A stretch of 64,000 bases of DNA from Streptomyces violaceoruber. Lineage in GTDB: Bacteria > Actinomycetota > Actinomycetes > Streptomycetales > Streptomycetaceae. Both the position numbers and the translations under genes were made by a program. The notes beneath the pieces were generated by a model, which saw nothing but the letters and a program-made list of their open reading frames with translations, did no database searches and was not told the DNA's origin. This document shows positions 43,960-53,401 of the stretch, piece by piece (within the stretch, counting starts at the first letter, position 1; each line of letters starts with the position of its first letter). The DNA lies in the NCBI RefSeq assembly GCF_033406955.1, contig NZ_CP137734.1, forward strand, positions 6,820,001-6,884,000, in the 5' to 3' direction.

Positions 43960-45615
43960 CTACGCGTCGTAGACGTCCGCCTTCTTCGGCACCGCCTCCT
44001 GCACCGCCCCGCTGAGACCACCCGCGCGGGCACCGAACTTCTCCGTGTCCACGCCGTTCTCCTTCAGCACCTTGATCGCCGCCGAGTGCACCGCCCGCAG
44101 CACCGGCGTGGCCGCCCGCAGCGCGTCGTCGGCCATGAAGCGGTGCCGCCACGGCCGGTCCGCCCAGGCGTGCCGCACGCCGAAGGGCTCGGGCAGCGTG
44201 AGCTTGCCGCCCAGCCAGTACAGCAACGGGGGATACCAGGTCAGCGGTGCCCGTGCGGCCAGCCGTACCACCTCGTCGGTGTCGACCAGCGGGAGCTTGA
44301 CCGTCCGGGTCTCCCAGAACTTGACCGACTTCTGGACCTGCTTCTCCTTGGCCGCGGGCTTGCTGGTGAACAGCGAGTGCACCGGCCCCAGGGCGTGTCC
44401 GGTGACCTCGATGCGCAGCGTCTCGTGCAGCACCGTCACCGTGATCAGCATGGAGATGACCAACTGGCCGTCCCACAGCGTCCACTGGACGCCCAGGTAG
44501 TGCCGGTCGCCCGCGCCGAACTGCTGCTTGTCGCAGATCTCCTGTATCGCGTGCTGCTTGACCTGGTACGCCTCGACGTCGGTGCCCTCGGGCCTGGACA
44601 CCGAGTCGGCGTTCTCACCGATCGGGGTCACGATCCAGTGCCGCACGGTGGGCTTGGTGAAGCCGCCGGTGTGCAGCGGGCCGCGCTCCAGCATCCGCAG
44701 CCGGTCGTGGATGGCCTTGATGACGTCCCAGCTGCGGAACGGGTTGATCTCCCGGTCCGGGTCGACGGGGACCAGCTCCTCGGCGAGCTGCCAGTTGCCC
44801 CAGCGGGTGCCCATGCCGAGGATGCCCTTGGGACCGGCGTAGAAGACGGAGTTGGACTGCTGCTCGGCGCTGAGCCGGGCCAGTGACTGCCGCAGTTCCT
44901 CGGCCGCCGTCTCGCCGGGGCTGCTCGGCACCGCCTCGGGCACCTTGGCGCCCACGCCCGCGCCGGACAGCAGGCCGCTCCAGCGCTCCCGGAGGTCCCG
45001 TGCCGTGCGCTCGCAGATCCGCTTGGCCCAGAACCAGCCGATGACCGGGGCGACGACGCAGGCACGTGCGTACCAGCCCCAGAAGCCGCTGAAGGGCATC
45101 TTGAGCAGGAAGAGCACGGCGAGGACCGCCATCGCGAGCAGCAGGGCGGTGGCGAGGGCGCCGGCCCGCTTGTCCTCGCGCCGGGCGACGGTGGTGCGGA
45201 TCTGGAAGACCAGGAGCCAGATCAGCAGTCCGGGCAGGAACAGCAGGCCGCACAGCACCATGACGGCGCTCAGCCAGTTGTCCCGGTCCCTGCGTATGCG
45301 GTGCGCCGCGAGGCTGTGCTCCACGACGACCTGCGGCTGGGTGCCGAAGGACTGGATGAGCGGGGCCCGCTTGGGGCCGAGCATCCGGTCGATGATCGCC
45401 CGCGAGAACGCCTCGCCCAGGTTGGGTCGGAAGAGCTTGATCCGCGGCTTGCTCACGGCCGACTTGTGCCACTCGCTGTTGGCCTTCAGTATCTCCTCGG
45501 CCTCGCTGTCCCGGTAGGCGGCCGAGGCCAGCGCGAACGTGGCCGTCTGGCCGCCGTCGTCCGTGCGCGGCACCTGCGGTCCGAAGAAGTCCGCGTAACC
45601 GCCGTCAACGGTCAT
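43960..45615 (-). CDS. Large membrane protein, function unknown
   Basis: 551-residue protein with a cytoplasmic N-terminal 115 residues, a central membrane block of about four TM segments (LSAVMVLCGLLFLPGLLIWLL, ALLLAMAVLAVLFLL, GWYARACVVAPVIGWFW) at about 115-215, and a large C-terminal half with a hydrophobic LVISMLITVTVLHETLRI region. I recognise no enzymatic motif. The ATG at 45613-45615 has a G-rich ribosome site directly before it. It stands alone between two hairpin-bounded units, within an otherwise rightward core block. Confidence 0.8.
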   Translation of the reverse strand: MTVDGGYADFFGPQVPRTDDGGQTATFALASAAYRDSEAEEILKANSEWHKSAVSKPRIKLFRPNLGEAFSRAIIDRMLGPKRAPLIQSFGTQPQVVVEHSLAAHRIRRDRDNWLSAVMVLCGLLFLPGLLIWLLVFQIRTTVARREDKRAGALATALLLAMAVLAVLFLLKMPFSGFWGWYARACVVAPVIGWFWAKRICERTARDLRERWSGLLSGAGVGAKVPEAVPSSPGETAAEELRQSLARLSAEQQSNSVFYAGPKGILGMGTRWGNWQLAEELVPVDPDREINPFRSWDVIKAIHDRLRMLERGPLHTGGFTKPTVRHWIVTPIGENADSVSRPEGTDVEAYQVKQHAIQEICDKQQFGAGDRHYLGVQWTLWDGQLVISMLITVTVLHETLRIEVTGHALGPVHSLFTSKPAAKEKQVQKSVKFWETRTVKLPLVDTDEVVRLAARAPLTWYPPLLYWLGGKLTLPEPFGVRHAWADRPWRHRFMADDALRAATPVLRAVHSAAIKVLKENGVDTEKFGARAGGLSGAVQEAVPKKADVYDA

Positions 45616-45746
45616 TCCCGCCCCCCATCGCCACCACTGTCGCTCCTGCGGCCTTCCCGACTTCCCTGCCCCGCACACCTGTTGATCTGGTCATCAGCGT
45701 ATCCGCCGGGACCGTCGTACGTCACGGGACGGCCAAAGGCGCCCCC

Positions 45747-45774
45747 GCGCGCCCGGGTTGACCGCCGGGCGCGC
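45747..45774 (-). terminator. Second hairpin after the EF-G-like gene
   Basis: 10-bp perfect stem (45747-45756 with 45765-45774), 8-nt loop. On the minus strand it lies downstream of the EF-G-like gene and upstream of the membrane protein gene. Confidence 0.65.
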
Positions 45775-45814
45775 CGTCGTACGCCGGGGCGGGCGGCCTC
45801 CCGGTGCGGGGCGC

Positions 45815-45849
45815 GGGCCCCGGTGCGGCCGGACCGCGCACCGGGGCCC
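45815..45849 (-). terminator. Terminator after the EF-G-like gene
   Basis: 13-bp perfect stem (45815-45827 with 45837-45849), 9-nt loop, 33 bases after the stop of the leftward EF-G-like gene. Confidence 0.75.
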
Positions 45850-45882
45850 CGCGCTCCGTCGGGACACAGCCCCGCACCACTT

Positions 45883-48081
45883 CTAGGACGCGACCCGCAC
45901 CTCCTCGCGCAGCCGGTCCGCGACCTGCGCCGGCATCGGTTCGTGCCGTGCGTAGCGGCGGTCGAAGCGAGCGGTGCCGTGCGAGAGGGAGCGCAGGTCC
46001 ACGGCGTAGCGGCCGATCTCGATCTCGGGCACCTCGGCCCTGATCAGGGTCCGGCCGCCGCTGGTCTGCTCGGTGCCCAGCACCTTGCCGCGCCGCCCGG
46101 ACAGGTCGCTCATCACCGCGCCCACGTAGTCGTCGCCGACCAGCACGCTCACCTCGGCCACCGGCTCCAGCAGGTGGATCCGCGCCTCGGCCGCGGCCTC
46201 CCTGAGCGCCAGCGCGCCCGCGGTCTGGAACGCGGCGTCGGAGGAGTCCACCGAGTGCGCCTTGCCGTCGAGCAGCGTGACCCGCACGTCGATCAGCGGG
46301 TGGCCCGCGGCGACCCCCTTGGCCGCCTGGGTGCGCACGCCCTTCTCGACGGACGGGATGAACTGCCGGGGCACTGCGCCGCCGACCACCTTGTCCACGA
46401 ACTCGATGCCCGAGCCGCCCGGCAGCGGCTCCACCTCGATCTCGCAGATGGCGTACTGGCCGTGTCCGCCGGACTGCTTCACGTGCCGTCCGCGCCCGGC
46501 CGCCCGGCCGCCGAAGGTCTCGCGCAGGGAGACCCGGTGGGGCACCACGTCGACCTGGACGCCGTAGCGGCTGCGCAGCCGTTCCAGGGCCACGTCGGCG
46601 TGGGCCTCGCCCAGGCACCACAGGACCACCTGGTGGGTGTCCTGGTTGTGCTCCAGGCGCATCGTCGGGTCCTCGGCGACCAGCCGGGCCAGCCCCTGGG
46701 AGAGCTTGTCCTCGTCGGGTTTGCTGTGGGCCTCGATGGCGAGCGGCAGCAGCGGGTCGGGCATCTCCCAGGGGGCCATGAGCAGCGGGTCGTCCTTGGC
46801 CGAGAGCGTGTCCCCGGTCTCCGCGCGGGACAGCTTGGCCACGCAGGCGAGGTCGCCCGCGATCACGTGCGAGACCGGCCGCTGCTGCTTGCCGAACGGC
46901 GTCGACAGGGCGCCGATCCGCTCGTCGACGTCGTGGTCCTCGTGGCCCCGGTCGGTCATCCCGTGCCCGGACACGTGCACCGTCTGGTCGGCGCGCAGGG
47001 TGCCGGAGAAGACGCGGACCATCGAGATCCGGCCGACGTACGGGTCCGAGGACGTCTTGACGACCTCCGCGACCAGCGACTCCTCCGGATCGCACATCCT
47101 GAGTTCGCGTCCGGCGCCCTCCGGGGTGGTGACCCTGGGCGCCGCGCGCTCCAGGGGTGTCGGGAAGCCGCGCGTGATCAGTTCCAGGAGTTCGACCGTG
47201 CCCAGTCCCTGCCGGGCGCCGTCGGCGGCGGGCGCGGCGGCCAGCACCGGGAAGAACACCCCGCGCGCGACGGCCCGTTCCAGATCCTCGATCAGCGTCT
47301 TGACGTCGACCTGTTCGCCACCGAGATAGCGCTCCATGAGGGTCTCGTCCTCGCTCTCCGAGATGATCCCCTCGATGAGCATGGAGCGGGCCTCGTCGAG
47401 CTGCGGCAGCTCCGCCTCGCCCGGCTCCGAGGCCACGCGCTCGCCCGAGGCGTAGTCGAACAGCTTCCGCGTCAGCAGCCCGACGAGCCCGGTCACGGGT
47501 GCGTGCCCGTCGGGGGCGGGCGGTCCGTGCAGCGGGAGGTACAGCGGCAGTACGGCGTCGGGGTCGTCGCCGCCGAAGGCCTCCGCGCAGATCCGGGTCA
47601 TCTCCTCGAAGTCCGCGCGGGCGGCCTCCAGGTGTGTGATCACGATGGCGCGCGGCATGCCGACGGCGGCGCACTCCTCCCAGATCATGCGGGTCGAGCC
47701 GTCCACCCCGTCGGAGGCCGAGACGACGAAGAGGGCCGCGTCCGCCGCGCGCAGACCGGCCCTCAGCTCGCCGACGAAGTCGGCGTACCCGGGAGTGTCC
47801 AGGAGGTTGATCTTGATGCCGTCCCATTCGACCGGCACCAGCGAAAGCTGTACGGAGCGCTGCTGGCGGTGCTCCATGTCGTCGTAGTCCGAGACGCAGC
47901 CGCCGTCCTCGACGCGGCCCGCCCGGTTCACCGCTCCCGCCGTCAGCGCGAGAGCTTCCACCAATGTCGTCTTGCCCGATCCGGAGTGGCCGACCAGCAC
48001 CACGTTCCGTACGGACGCGGGGTGGTCGGCCGCCGTTGCCCTTCCGGCGGCTCCGGGATGGGTGTGTGCCTTGTCGCCCAT
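45883..48081 (-). CDS. Elongation factor G-like GTPase (EF-G2 family)
   Basis: 732-residue five-domain translational GTPase. G1 is GHSGSGKTTL, G3 LLDTPGYADFVGEL; domain II contains FSGTLRADQTVHVSG, domain IV SGGHGQYAICEIEVEPL, domain V PVAEVSVLVGDDYVGAVMSDL. The canonical EF-G with rpsL/rpsG is expected elsewhere; this paralogue is actinobacterial and its role is unsettled (mycobacterial FusA2-like proteins are not known to support translocation). The G4 motif reads VITHLE rather than the usual NKxD, which may alter nucleotide specificity or affinity. GGGAGG is seven bases before the ATG. Confidence 0.87.
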   Translation of the reverse strand: MGDKAHTHPGAAGRATAADHPASVRNVVLVGHSGSGKTTLVEALALTAGAVNRAGRVEDGGCVSDYDDMEHRQQRSVQLSLVPVEWDGIKINLLDTPGYADFVGELRAGLRAADAALFVVSASDGVDGSTRMIWEECAAVGMPRAIVITHLEAARADFEEMTRICAEAFGGDDPDAVLPLYLPLHGPPAPDGHAPVTGLVGLLTRKLFDYASGERVASEPGEAELPQLDEARSMLIEGIISESEDETLMERYLGGEQVDVKTLIEDLERAVARGVFFPVLAAAPAADGARQGLGTVELLELITRGFPTPLERAAPRVTTPEGAGRELRMCDPEESLVAEVVKTSSDPYVGRISMVRVFSGTLRADQTVHVSGHGMTDRGHEDHDVDERIGALSTPFGKQQRPVSHVIAGDLACVAKLSRAETGDTLSAKDDPLLMAPWEMPDPLLPLAIEAHSKPDEDKLSQGLARLVAEDPTMRLEHNQDTHQVVLWCLGEAHADVALERLRSRYGVQVDVVPHRVSLRETFGGRAAGRGRHVKQSGGHGQYAICEIEVEPLPGGSGIEFVDKVVGGAVPRQFIPSVEKGVRTQAAKGVAAGHPLIDVRVTLLDGKAHSVDSSDAAFQTAGALALREAAAEARIHLLEPVAEVSVLVGDDYVGAVMSDLSGRRGKVLGTEQTSGGRTLIRAEVPEIEIGRYAVDLRSLSHGTARFDRRYARHEPMPAQVADRLREEVRVAS

Positions 48082-48288
48082 GTCCTTGCCTCCCGTGCAC
48101 GGTGAGGTCACTGTGGGCGCGGACACGCGGGACCGCGTGCACTGGCGGCTCCGGCGACGCCCGCGGTCCTTCGAGCTTTCCACTCCCGTCACGCCGCGTC
48201 CATACGAAGGACCCGATCCCGGCGGCCACCGGCGGCCCGGCGGGGACTCAGGGTGCCCGGCCACCGTCCAGGCGCGCGCGTGACTACG

Positions 48289-49014
48289 ATGGGCCAGCCG
48301 GTGGCCAGCAAGGGCCGCGGCGCCACACCGACCGTCGGGAAGGCCATGCTGAACAAGTACGCGCGTGCATTTTTTACGCGTGTCCTCACACCGTTCGCCG
48401 CGTTTCTCATCCGCCGGGGCGTCAGCCCGGACACGGTCACGCTCCTCGGCACCGCCGGTGTGGTCGCGGGTGCGCTGGTCTTCTACCCCATGGGCGAGTT
48501 CTTCTGGGGCACGGTGGTGATCACCCTCTTCGTCTTCTCCGACCTGGTCGACGGCAACATGGCCCGCCAGCTGGGCCGCTCCAGCCGCTGGGGCGCGTTC
48601 CTGGACTCCACCCTCGACCGGGTCGCCGACGGCGCGATCTTCGGCGGCCTCGCCCTGTGGTACGCGGGCGGCGGCGACGACATCGTGCTGTGCGCCGTGT
48701 CGATCTTCTGCCTGGCCAGCGGCCAGGTGGTCTCGTACACCAAGGCGCGCGGCGAGGCGATCGGCCTTCCGGTCGCCGTCAACGGACTGGTCGAGCGCGC
48801 CGAGCGCCTCGTCGTCTCGCTGGTCGCCGCCGGATTCGCCGGGCTGCACAAGTTCGGCGTGCCCGGCATCCAGTACCTGCTGCCGATCGCCCTGTGGATC
48901 GTCGCCGTCGGCAGCCTCGTCACGCTGGTCCAGCGGGTCGTCACGGTCCGCCGGGAGGCCGCCGAGGCGGACGCCGCCGCGCAGGAGAGCCAGGGCACCG
49001 AGGCGGCCAAGTGA
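48289..49014 (+). CDS. pgsA: Phosphatidylinositol phosphate synthase (CDP-alcohol phosphatidyltransferase)
   Basis: 241-residue integral membrane enzyme that joins CDP-diacylglycerol to inositol phosphate, the first step toward phosphatidylinositol and its mannosides. The CDP-OH signature is intact (DGNMARQLGRSSRWGAFLDS, then TLD). About six TM segments follow. ATG 48289 is used; ATG 48346 (MLNKYARAFFTRV) aligns better with mycobacterial PgsA1 and has GGGAAGG nearby, so the first 19 residues may be non-coding. Its stop overlaps the acyltransferase start, a conserved pairing in actinobacteria. Confidence 0.92.
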   Translation: MGQPVASKGRGATPTVGKAMLNKYARAFFTRVLTPFAAFLIRRGVSPDTVTLLGTAGVVAGALVFYPMGEFFWGTVVITLFVFSDLVDGNMARQLGRSSRWGAFLDSTLDRVADGAIFGGLALWYAGGGDDIVLCAVSIFCLASGQVVSYTKARGEAIGLPVAVNGLVERAERLVVSLVAAGFAGLHKFGVPGIQYLLPIALWIVAVGSLVTLVQRVVTVRREAAEADAAAQESQGTEAAK

Positions 49015-49946
49015 GCGCTCGGGACCGGCTGACCGACGGCCTGTACGGCGCCGGCTGGGGCACCGTGAAGAAGCTCCCCGAGCCCGCCGCCGTGCGCCTC
49101 GGCCGCACCATCGCCGATGTCGCCTGGAAGCGGCGTGGCGCCGGGGTGCGCCGCCTGGAGAGCAACTACGCGCGCGTGGTGCCCGGCGCGAGCCCCGAGC
49201 GGCTCGCCGCCCTCTCGCGCGCGGGCATGCGCTCGTACCTGCGTTACTGGATGGAGTCGTTCCGGCTCCCGGCGTGGAGCACCGAGCGGATCAAGAGCGG
49301 CTTCGCGCCCAAGGACCTGCACCATCTCACCGACGGCATGGACGCGGGCAAGGGCGTGATACTCGCCCTGCCGCACCTGGCCAACTGGGACCTCGCGGGC
49401 GCCTGGGTCACCACGAAGCTCGGCATCCCGTTCACCACCGTCGCCGAGCGCCTCAAGCCGGAGACCCTCTACGACCGTTTCGTCGCCTACCGCGAGGGCC
49501 TCGGCATGGAGGTCCTGCCGCACAGCGGCGGCACCGCCTTCGGCACGCTGGCCCGCCGGTTGCGCGACGGCGGCCTGGTCTGCCTGGTCGCCGACCGCGA
49601 CCTGTCCGCCTCCGGTGTGGAGGTCGGCTTCTTCGGCGAGACGGCCCGGATGCCGGCCGGCCCCGCCCTGCTCGCCCAGCAGACCGGCGCGCTGCTGCTG
49701 CCGGTGACGCTCTGGTACGACCACTCGCCGGTGATGCGGGGCCGGGTGCACCCGCCGGTCGAGGTGCCCGAGTCAGGTACCCGGGCCGACAAGACGTCTG
49801 TCATGACACAGGCGCTGGCCGATGCCTTCGCCACGGGGATCGCCGACCACCCGGAGGACTGGCACATGCTGCAGCGCTTGTGGCTCAAGGACCTCGACCC
49901 CGCCAAGGCGCCGGGGGCGGCCGACGGGCGGGGCGGCGCGTCGTGA
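49011..49946 (+). CDS. Phosphatidylinositol mannoside acyltransferase (LpxL/PatA-like)
   Basis: 311-residue lauroyl/lipid-A-type acyltransferase. The HX4(D/E) catalytic motif is LALPHLANWDLAG, and the second block is LVADRDLSASGVEV. In Mycobacterium the gene in this position (Rv2611c, PatA) acylates the mannose of PIM1/PIM2. The product is peripheral on the inner membrane. GTG 49011 overlaps the pgsA stop and its own stop overlaps pimA, so the three form one translationally coupled PIM operon. Confidence 0.9.
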   Translation: MSARDRLTDGLYGAGWGTVKKLPEPAAVRLGRTIADVAWKRRGAGVRRLESNYARVVPGASPERLAALSRAGMRSYLRYWMESFRLPAWSTERIKSGFAPKDLHHLTDGMDAGKGVILALPHLANWDLAGAWVTTKLGIPFTTVAERLKPETLYDRFVAYREGLGMEVLPHSGGTAFGTLARRLRDGGLVCLVADRDLSASGVEVGFFGETARMPAGPALLAQQTGALLLPVTLWYDHSPVMRGRVHPPVEVPESGTRADKTSVMTQALADAFATGIADHPEDWHMLQRLWLKDLDPAKAPGAADGRGGAS

Positions 49947-51106
49947 GGATCGGCATCGTCTGCCCGTACTCCTGGGACGTGCCGGGCGGCGTCCAGTTCC
50001 ACATCCGGGACCTCGCCGAGTACTTCGTCCGGCTCGGCCACGAGGTGTCCGTGCTCGCCCCGGCCGACGACGACACGCCGCTGCCGCCGTACGTCGTCTC
50101 CGCGGGCCGAGCGGTGCCGGTGCCGTACAACGGCTCGGTGGCCCGGCTCAACTTCGGCTTCCTGTCGGCGGCCCGGGTCCGGCGCTGGCTGCACGAGGGC
50201 GGCTTCGACGTCATCCACATCCACGAGCCGACCTCGCCCTCGCTGGGCCTGCTGACCTGCTGGGCGGCGCAGGGCCCGATCGTGGCCACCTTCCACACCT
50301 CCAACCCGCGCTCCCGCGCGATGATCGCCGCGTACGCGATCCTCCAGGCCGCGCTGGAGAAGATCAGCGCCCGGATCGCCGTGAGCGAGTACGCCCGCCG
50401 CACGCTCGTCGAGCACCTGGGCGGCGACGCGGTGGTCATCCCCAACGGCGTCGACGTCGACTTCTTCGCCGACGCCGAGCCCAAGCCGGAGTGGCAGGGC
50501 GACACGATCGGCTTCATAGGGCGCATCGACGAGCCCCGCAAGGGCCTGCCGGTGCTCATGCGGGCGCTGCCCGCGATCCTCGCCGCCCGGCCGCAGACCC
50601 GGCTGCTCGTCGCCGGGCGCGGGGACGAGGAGGAGGCCGTCGAAAGCCTGCCGAAGGAGCTGCGCTCCCGCGTGGAGTTCCTCGGCATGATCAGCGACGA
50701 GGACAAGGCCCGCTTCCTGCGCAGCGTCGACCTGTACGTGGCGCCCAACACCGGCGGCGAGAGCTTCGGCATCGTCCTCGTCGAGGCCATGTCGGCCGGC
50801 GCCCCCGTTCTCGCCTCCGACCTGGACGCCTTCGCCCAGGTCCTCGACCAGGGGGCGGCCGGTGAACTCTTCCCCAACGAGGACGCCGACGCCCTGGCCG
50901 AGGCGGCCGTACGCCTGCTGGCCGACCCGGAGCGGCGCGCCGCGCTGCGGGAGCGGGGGAGCGCCCACGTACGGCGCTTCGACTGGTCCACGGTCGGTGC
51001 GGACATCCTGTCCGTCTACGAGACGGTCACCGCGGGAGCGGCGGCGGTGGCGACGGACGACCGGGCGACGGGCCTGCGCGCCCGCTTCGGCCTGGCGAGG
51101 GACTGA
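49943..51106 (+). CDS. pimA: Phosphatidylinositol alpha-mannosyltransferase (PimA, GT4)
   Basis: 387-residue GT-B glycosyltransferase that adds the first mannose from GDP-mannose to phosphatidylinositol on the cytosolic face. Features are VCPYSWDVPGGVQFHIRDLA (acceptor-side loop), FDVIHIHEPTSPSLGLL, VVIPNGVDVDFF, the domain switch FIGRIDEPRKGLPVLMRALP, and the donor-site motif GGESFGIVLVEAMSAGAPVL (E-x7-E). The GTG at 49943 overlaps the acyltransferase stop. Sequence and neighbourhood match the mycobacterial pimA locus. Confidence 0.94.
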   Translation: MRIGIVCPYSWDVPGGVQFHIRDLAEYFVRLGHEVSVLAPADDDTPLPPYVVSAGRAVPVPYNGSVARLNFGFLSAARVRRWLHEGGFDVIHIHEPTSPSLGLLTCWAAQGPIVATFHTSNPRSRAMIAAYAILQAALEKISARIAVSEYARRTLVEHLGGDAVVIPNGVDVDFFADAEPKPEWQGDTIGFIGRIDEPRKGLPVLMRALPAILAARPQTRLLVAGRGDEEEAVESLPKELRSRVEFLGMISDEDKARFLRSVDLYVAPNTGGESFGIVLVEAMSAGAPVLASDLDAFAQVLDQGAAGELFPNEDADALAEAAVRLLADPERRAALRERGSAHVRRFDWSTVGADILSVYETVTAGAAAVATDDRATGLRARFGLARD

Positions 51107-51165
51107 CCCACCGGCGCGCACGGGGCCCACCGGACGCGCTCGGCCCACCGATAGGGTTGCGGCCC

Positions 51166-51708
51166 GTGACCGCAACCCTCATCTGGATCCTGGTCGTCCT
51201 CGTCGCCGTCGGCCTGTACCTCAGCTGGACGGCGGGCCGTCTGGACCGGCTGCACGCCCGGATCGACGCCGCCCGTGCCGCCCTGGACGCACAACTGCTG
51301 CGCAGGGCGTCCGTGGCCCAGGAACTCGCCACCTCCGGCGTGCTCGACCCGGCCGCCTCCATGGTTCTCTACGAGGCCGCACACGCCGCCCGGCAGGCCG
51401 AGGAGGAGCTGCGGGAGGTCGCCGAGAGCGAGCTGAGCCAGGCCCTGCGCGCCGTGTTCGCCGAAGCCCAGCAGATGGACGTACTGCGCGAGGCGCCCGG
51501 GGGAGAGGCGGCGGCCCACGAACTGGCCGAGGCCGTACGGCGGGTGCCGATGGCCCGCCGCTTCCACAACGACGCGGTGGGGGCGGCCCGCAGGCTGCGC
51601 GAGCACCGCAAGGTCCGCTGGTTCCGCCTCGCCGGGCACGCGCCCTTCCCGCTGGCCTTCGAGATGGACGACGAGTCGCCGGCCGCCCTGGTGGAGCGGG
51701 CGGCGTAG
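51166..51708 (+). CDS. LemA-like membrane-anchored helical protein
   Basis: 180-residue protein with one N-terminal TM helix (ATLIWILVVLVAVGLYLSW) and long amphipathic helices (about 24-130) rich in Ala, Glu and Arg. The C-terminal RRFHNDAVGAARRLREHR and FPLAFEMDDE echo LemA's (F/Y)NDAVRxYN and FE patterns. The function of LemA proteins is unclear. A GTG at 51166 is used. It lies between the PIM genes and pdxS in the place where mycobacteria have a different small gene. Confidence 0.65.
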   Translation: MTATLIWILVVLVAVGLYLSWTAGRLDRLHARIDAARAALDAQLLRRASVAQELATSGVLDPAASMVLYEAAHAARQAEEELREVAESELSQALRAVFAEAQQMDVLREAPGGEAAAHELAEAVRRVPMARRFHNDAVGAARRLREHRKVRWFRLAGHAPFPLAFEMDDESPAALVERAA

Positions 51709-51819
51709 CGCCCGGGGGACGAAAACGATCCACCGCCTTCTCATTGGCCCTTGCTGTGGCCTGCTCGCCTCACGTTTCCTCGTTGCTGCACAACCCCCCT
51801 TCTCCCCAGTGAGGTACCC

Positions 51820-52731
51820 GTGTCCAGCACGCTCTCCGAGAACCAGGCACCCGAGACCGGCACCGCCCGCGTGAAGCGCGGTATGGCCGAGCAGCTCAAG
51901 GGCGGCGTCATCATGGACGTCGTCACGCCGGAGCAGGCGAAGATCGCCGAGGACGCGGGCGCCGTGGCCGTCATGGCCCTGGAGCGCGTCCCCGCCGACA
52001 TCCGCAAGGACGGCGGCGTGGCCCGGATGTCCGACCCGGACATGATCGAGGGCATCATCGGCGCCGTGTCCATCCCGGTGATGGCGAAGTCCCGCATCGG
52101 CCACTTCGTGGAGGCCCAGGTCCTGCAGTCCCTCGGCGTCGACTACATCGACGAGTCCGAGGTCCTCACCCCGGCCGACGAGGTCAACCACAGCGACAAG
52201 TTCGCCTTCACCACCCCCTTCGTCTGCGGCGCCACCAATCTGGGCGAGGCCCTGCGGCGGATCGCCGAGGGTGCCGCGATGATCCGCTCCAAGGGCGAGG
52301 CCGGCACCGGCAACGTCGTCGAGGCCGTTCGCCACCTGCGCCAGATCAAGAACGAGATCGCCCGGCTGCGCGGCTACGACAACAACGAGCTGTACGCCGC
52401 CGCCAAGGAGCTGCGCGCCCCGTACGAGCTGGTCAAGGAGGTCTCCGAGCTGGGCAGGCTCCCCGTGGTGCTCTTCTCGGCCGGTGGCGTCGCGACCCCC
52501 GCCGACGCCGCGCTCATGCGCCAGCTCGGCGCCGAGGGCGTCTTCGTCGGCTCCGGCATCTTCAAGTCCGGCGACCCGGCCAAGCGTGCCGCCGCCATCG
52601 TGAAGGCGACCACCTTCTACGACGACCCGAAGATCATCGCGGACGCGTCCCGCAACCTCGGCGAGGCCATGGTCGGCATCAACTGCGACACCCTCCCCGA
52701 GACCGAGCGCTACGCCAACCGCGGCTGGTAA
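51820..52731 (+). CDS. pdxS: Pyridoxal 5'-phosphate synthase subunit PdxS
   Basis: 303-residue TIM-barrel synthase that assembles PLP from ribose 5-phosphate, glyceraldehyde 3-phosphate and ammonia from PdxT. Highly conserved landmarks are GGVIMDVVTPEQAKIAEDAG, ALERVPADIRKDGGVARM (the Schiff-base Lys lies in this strand set), VMAKSRIGH, and FSAGGVATPADAALM. It forms a dodecamer decorated by PdxT. GTG 51820 is used, with GAGG seven bases upstream. pdxT follows 12 bp later. Confidence 0.97.
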   Translation: MSSTLSENQAPETGTARVKRGMAEQLKGGVIMDVVTPEQAKIAEDAGAVAVMALERVPADIRKDGGVARMSDPDMIEGIIGAVSIPVMAKSRIGHFVEAQVLQSLGVDYIDESEVLTPADEVNHSDKFAFTTPFVCGATNLGEALRRIAEGAAMIRSKGEAGTGNVVEAVRHLRQIKNEIARLRGYDNNELYAAAKELRAPYELVKEVSELGRLPVVLFSAGGVATPADAALMRQLGAEGVFVGSGIFKSGDPAKRAAAIVKATTFYDDPKIIADASRNLGEAMVGINCDTLPETERYANRGW

Positions 52732-52743
52732 GGACCCTGATCC

Positions 52744-53352
52744 ATGAGTGACACCCCCGTCATCGGCGTCCTGGCGCTCCAGGGCGACGTACGGGAGCAC
52801 CTCGTCGCCCTGGCCGTGGCCGACGCCGTGGCCAGGCCGGTGCGGCGCCCCGAAGAACTCGCCGAGGTGGACGGCCTGGTCCTGCCCGGCGGCGAGTCCA
52901 CCACCATCTCCAAGCTCGCCGTCCTCTTCGGCGTGATGGAACCCCTCCGCGCGCGTGTGCGGGACGGCATGCCCGTCTACGGCACCTGCGCCGGCATGAT
53001 CATGCTGGCCGACAAGATCCTCGACCCGCGCTCCGGGCAGGAGACGGTCGGCGGCATCGACATGATCGTGCGCCGCAACGCCTTCGGGCGGCAGAACGAG
53101 TCCTTCGAGGCGGCCGTCGACGTCGAGGGCGTCGAGGGCGAGCCGGTGGAGGGGGTCTTCATCCGCGCCCCCTGGGTCGAGTCCGTGGGCGCGGCCGCCG
53201 AGGTCCTCGCCGAGCACGACGGCCACATCGTCGCCGTCCGCCAGGGCAACGCGCTGGCCACGTCGTTCCACCCGGAACTGACCGGCGACCACCGCGTGCA
53301 CCGGCTCTTCGCCGACATGGTGCGCGCGAACCGGGCGGCGCAGTCCTTGTAG
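52744..53352 (+). CDS. pdxT: Pyridoxal 5'-phosphate synthase glutaminase PdxT
   Basis: 202-residue class I-like glutamine amidotransferase that supplies ammonia to PdxS. Motifs are GVLALQGDVREH, LPGGESTTISKL, the nucleophile Cys in VYGTCAGMIMLA, and the His/Glu pair in TSFHPEL. It is inactive without PdxS. Spacing of 12 bp after pdxS and identical order in other actinobacteria support the assignment. Confidence 0.96.
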   Translation: MSDTPVIGVLALQGDVREHLVALAVADAVARPVRRPEELAEVDGLVLPGGESTTISKLAVLFGVMEPLRARVRDGMPVYGTCAGMIMLADKILDPRSGQETVGGIDMIVRRNAFGRQNESFEAAVDVEGVEGEPVEGVFIRAPWVESVGAAAEVLAEHDGHIVAVRQGNALATSFHPELTGDHRVHRLFADMVRANRAAQSL

Positions 53353-53401
53353 GATTCCTGCGTTCGTTGCAGGAGATGGGTTACGCGAAGGAGACAGGCA
53401 G

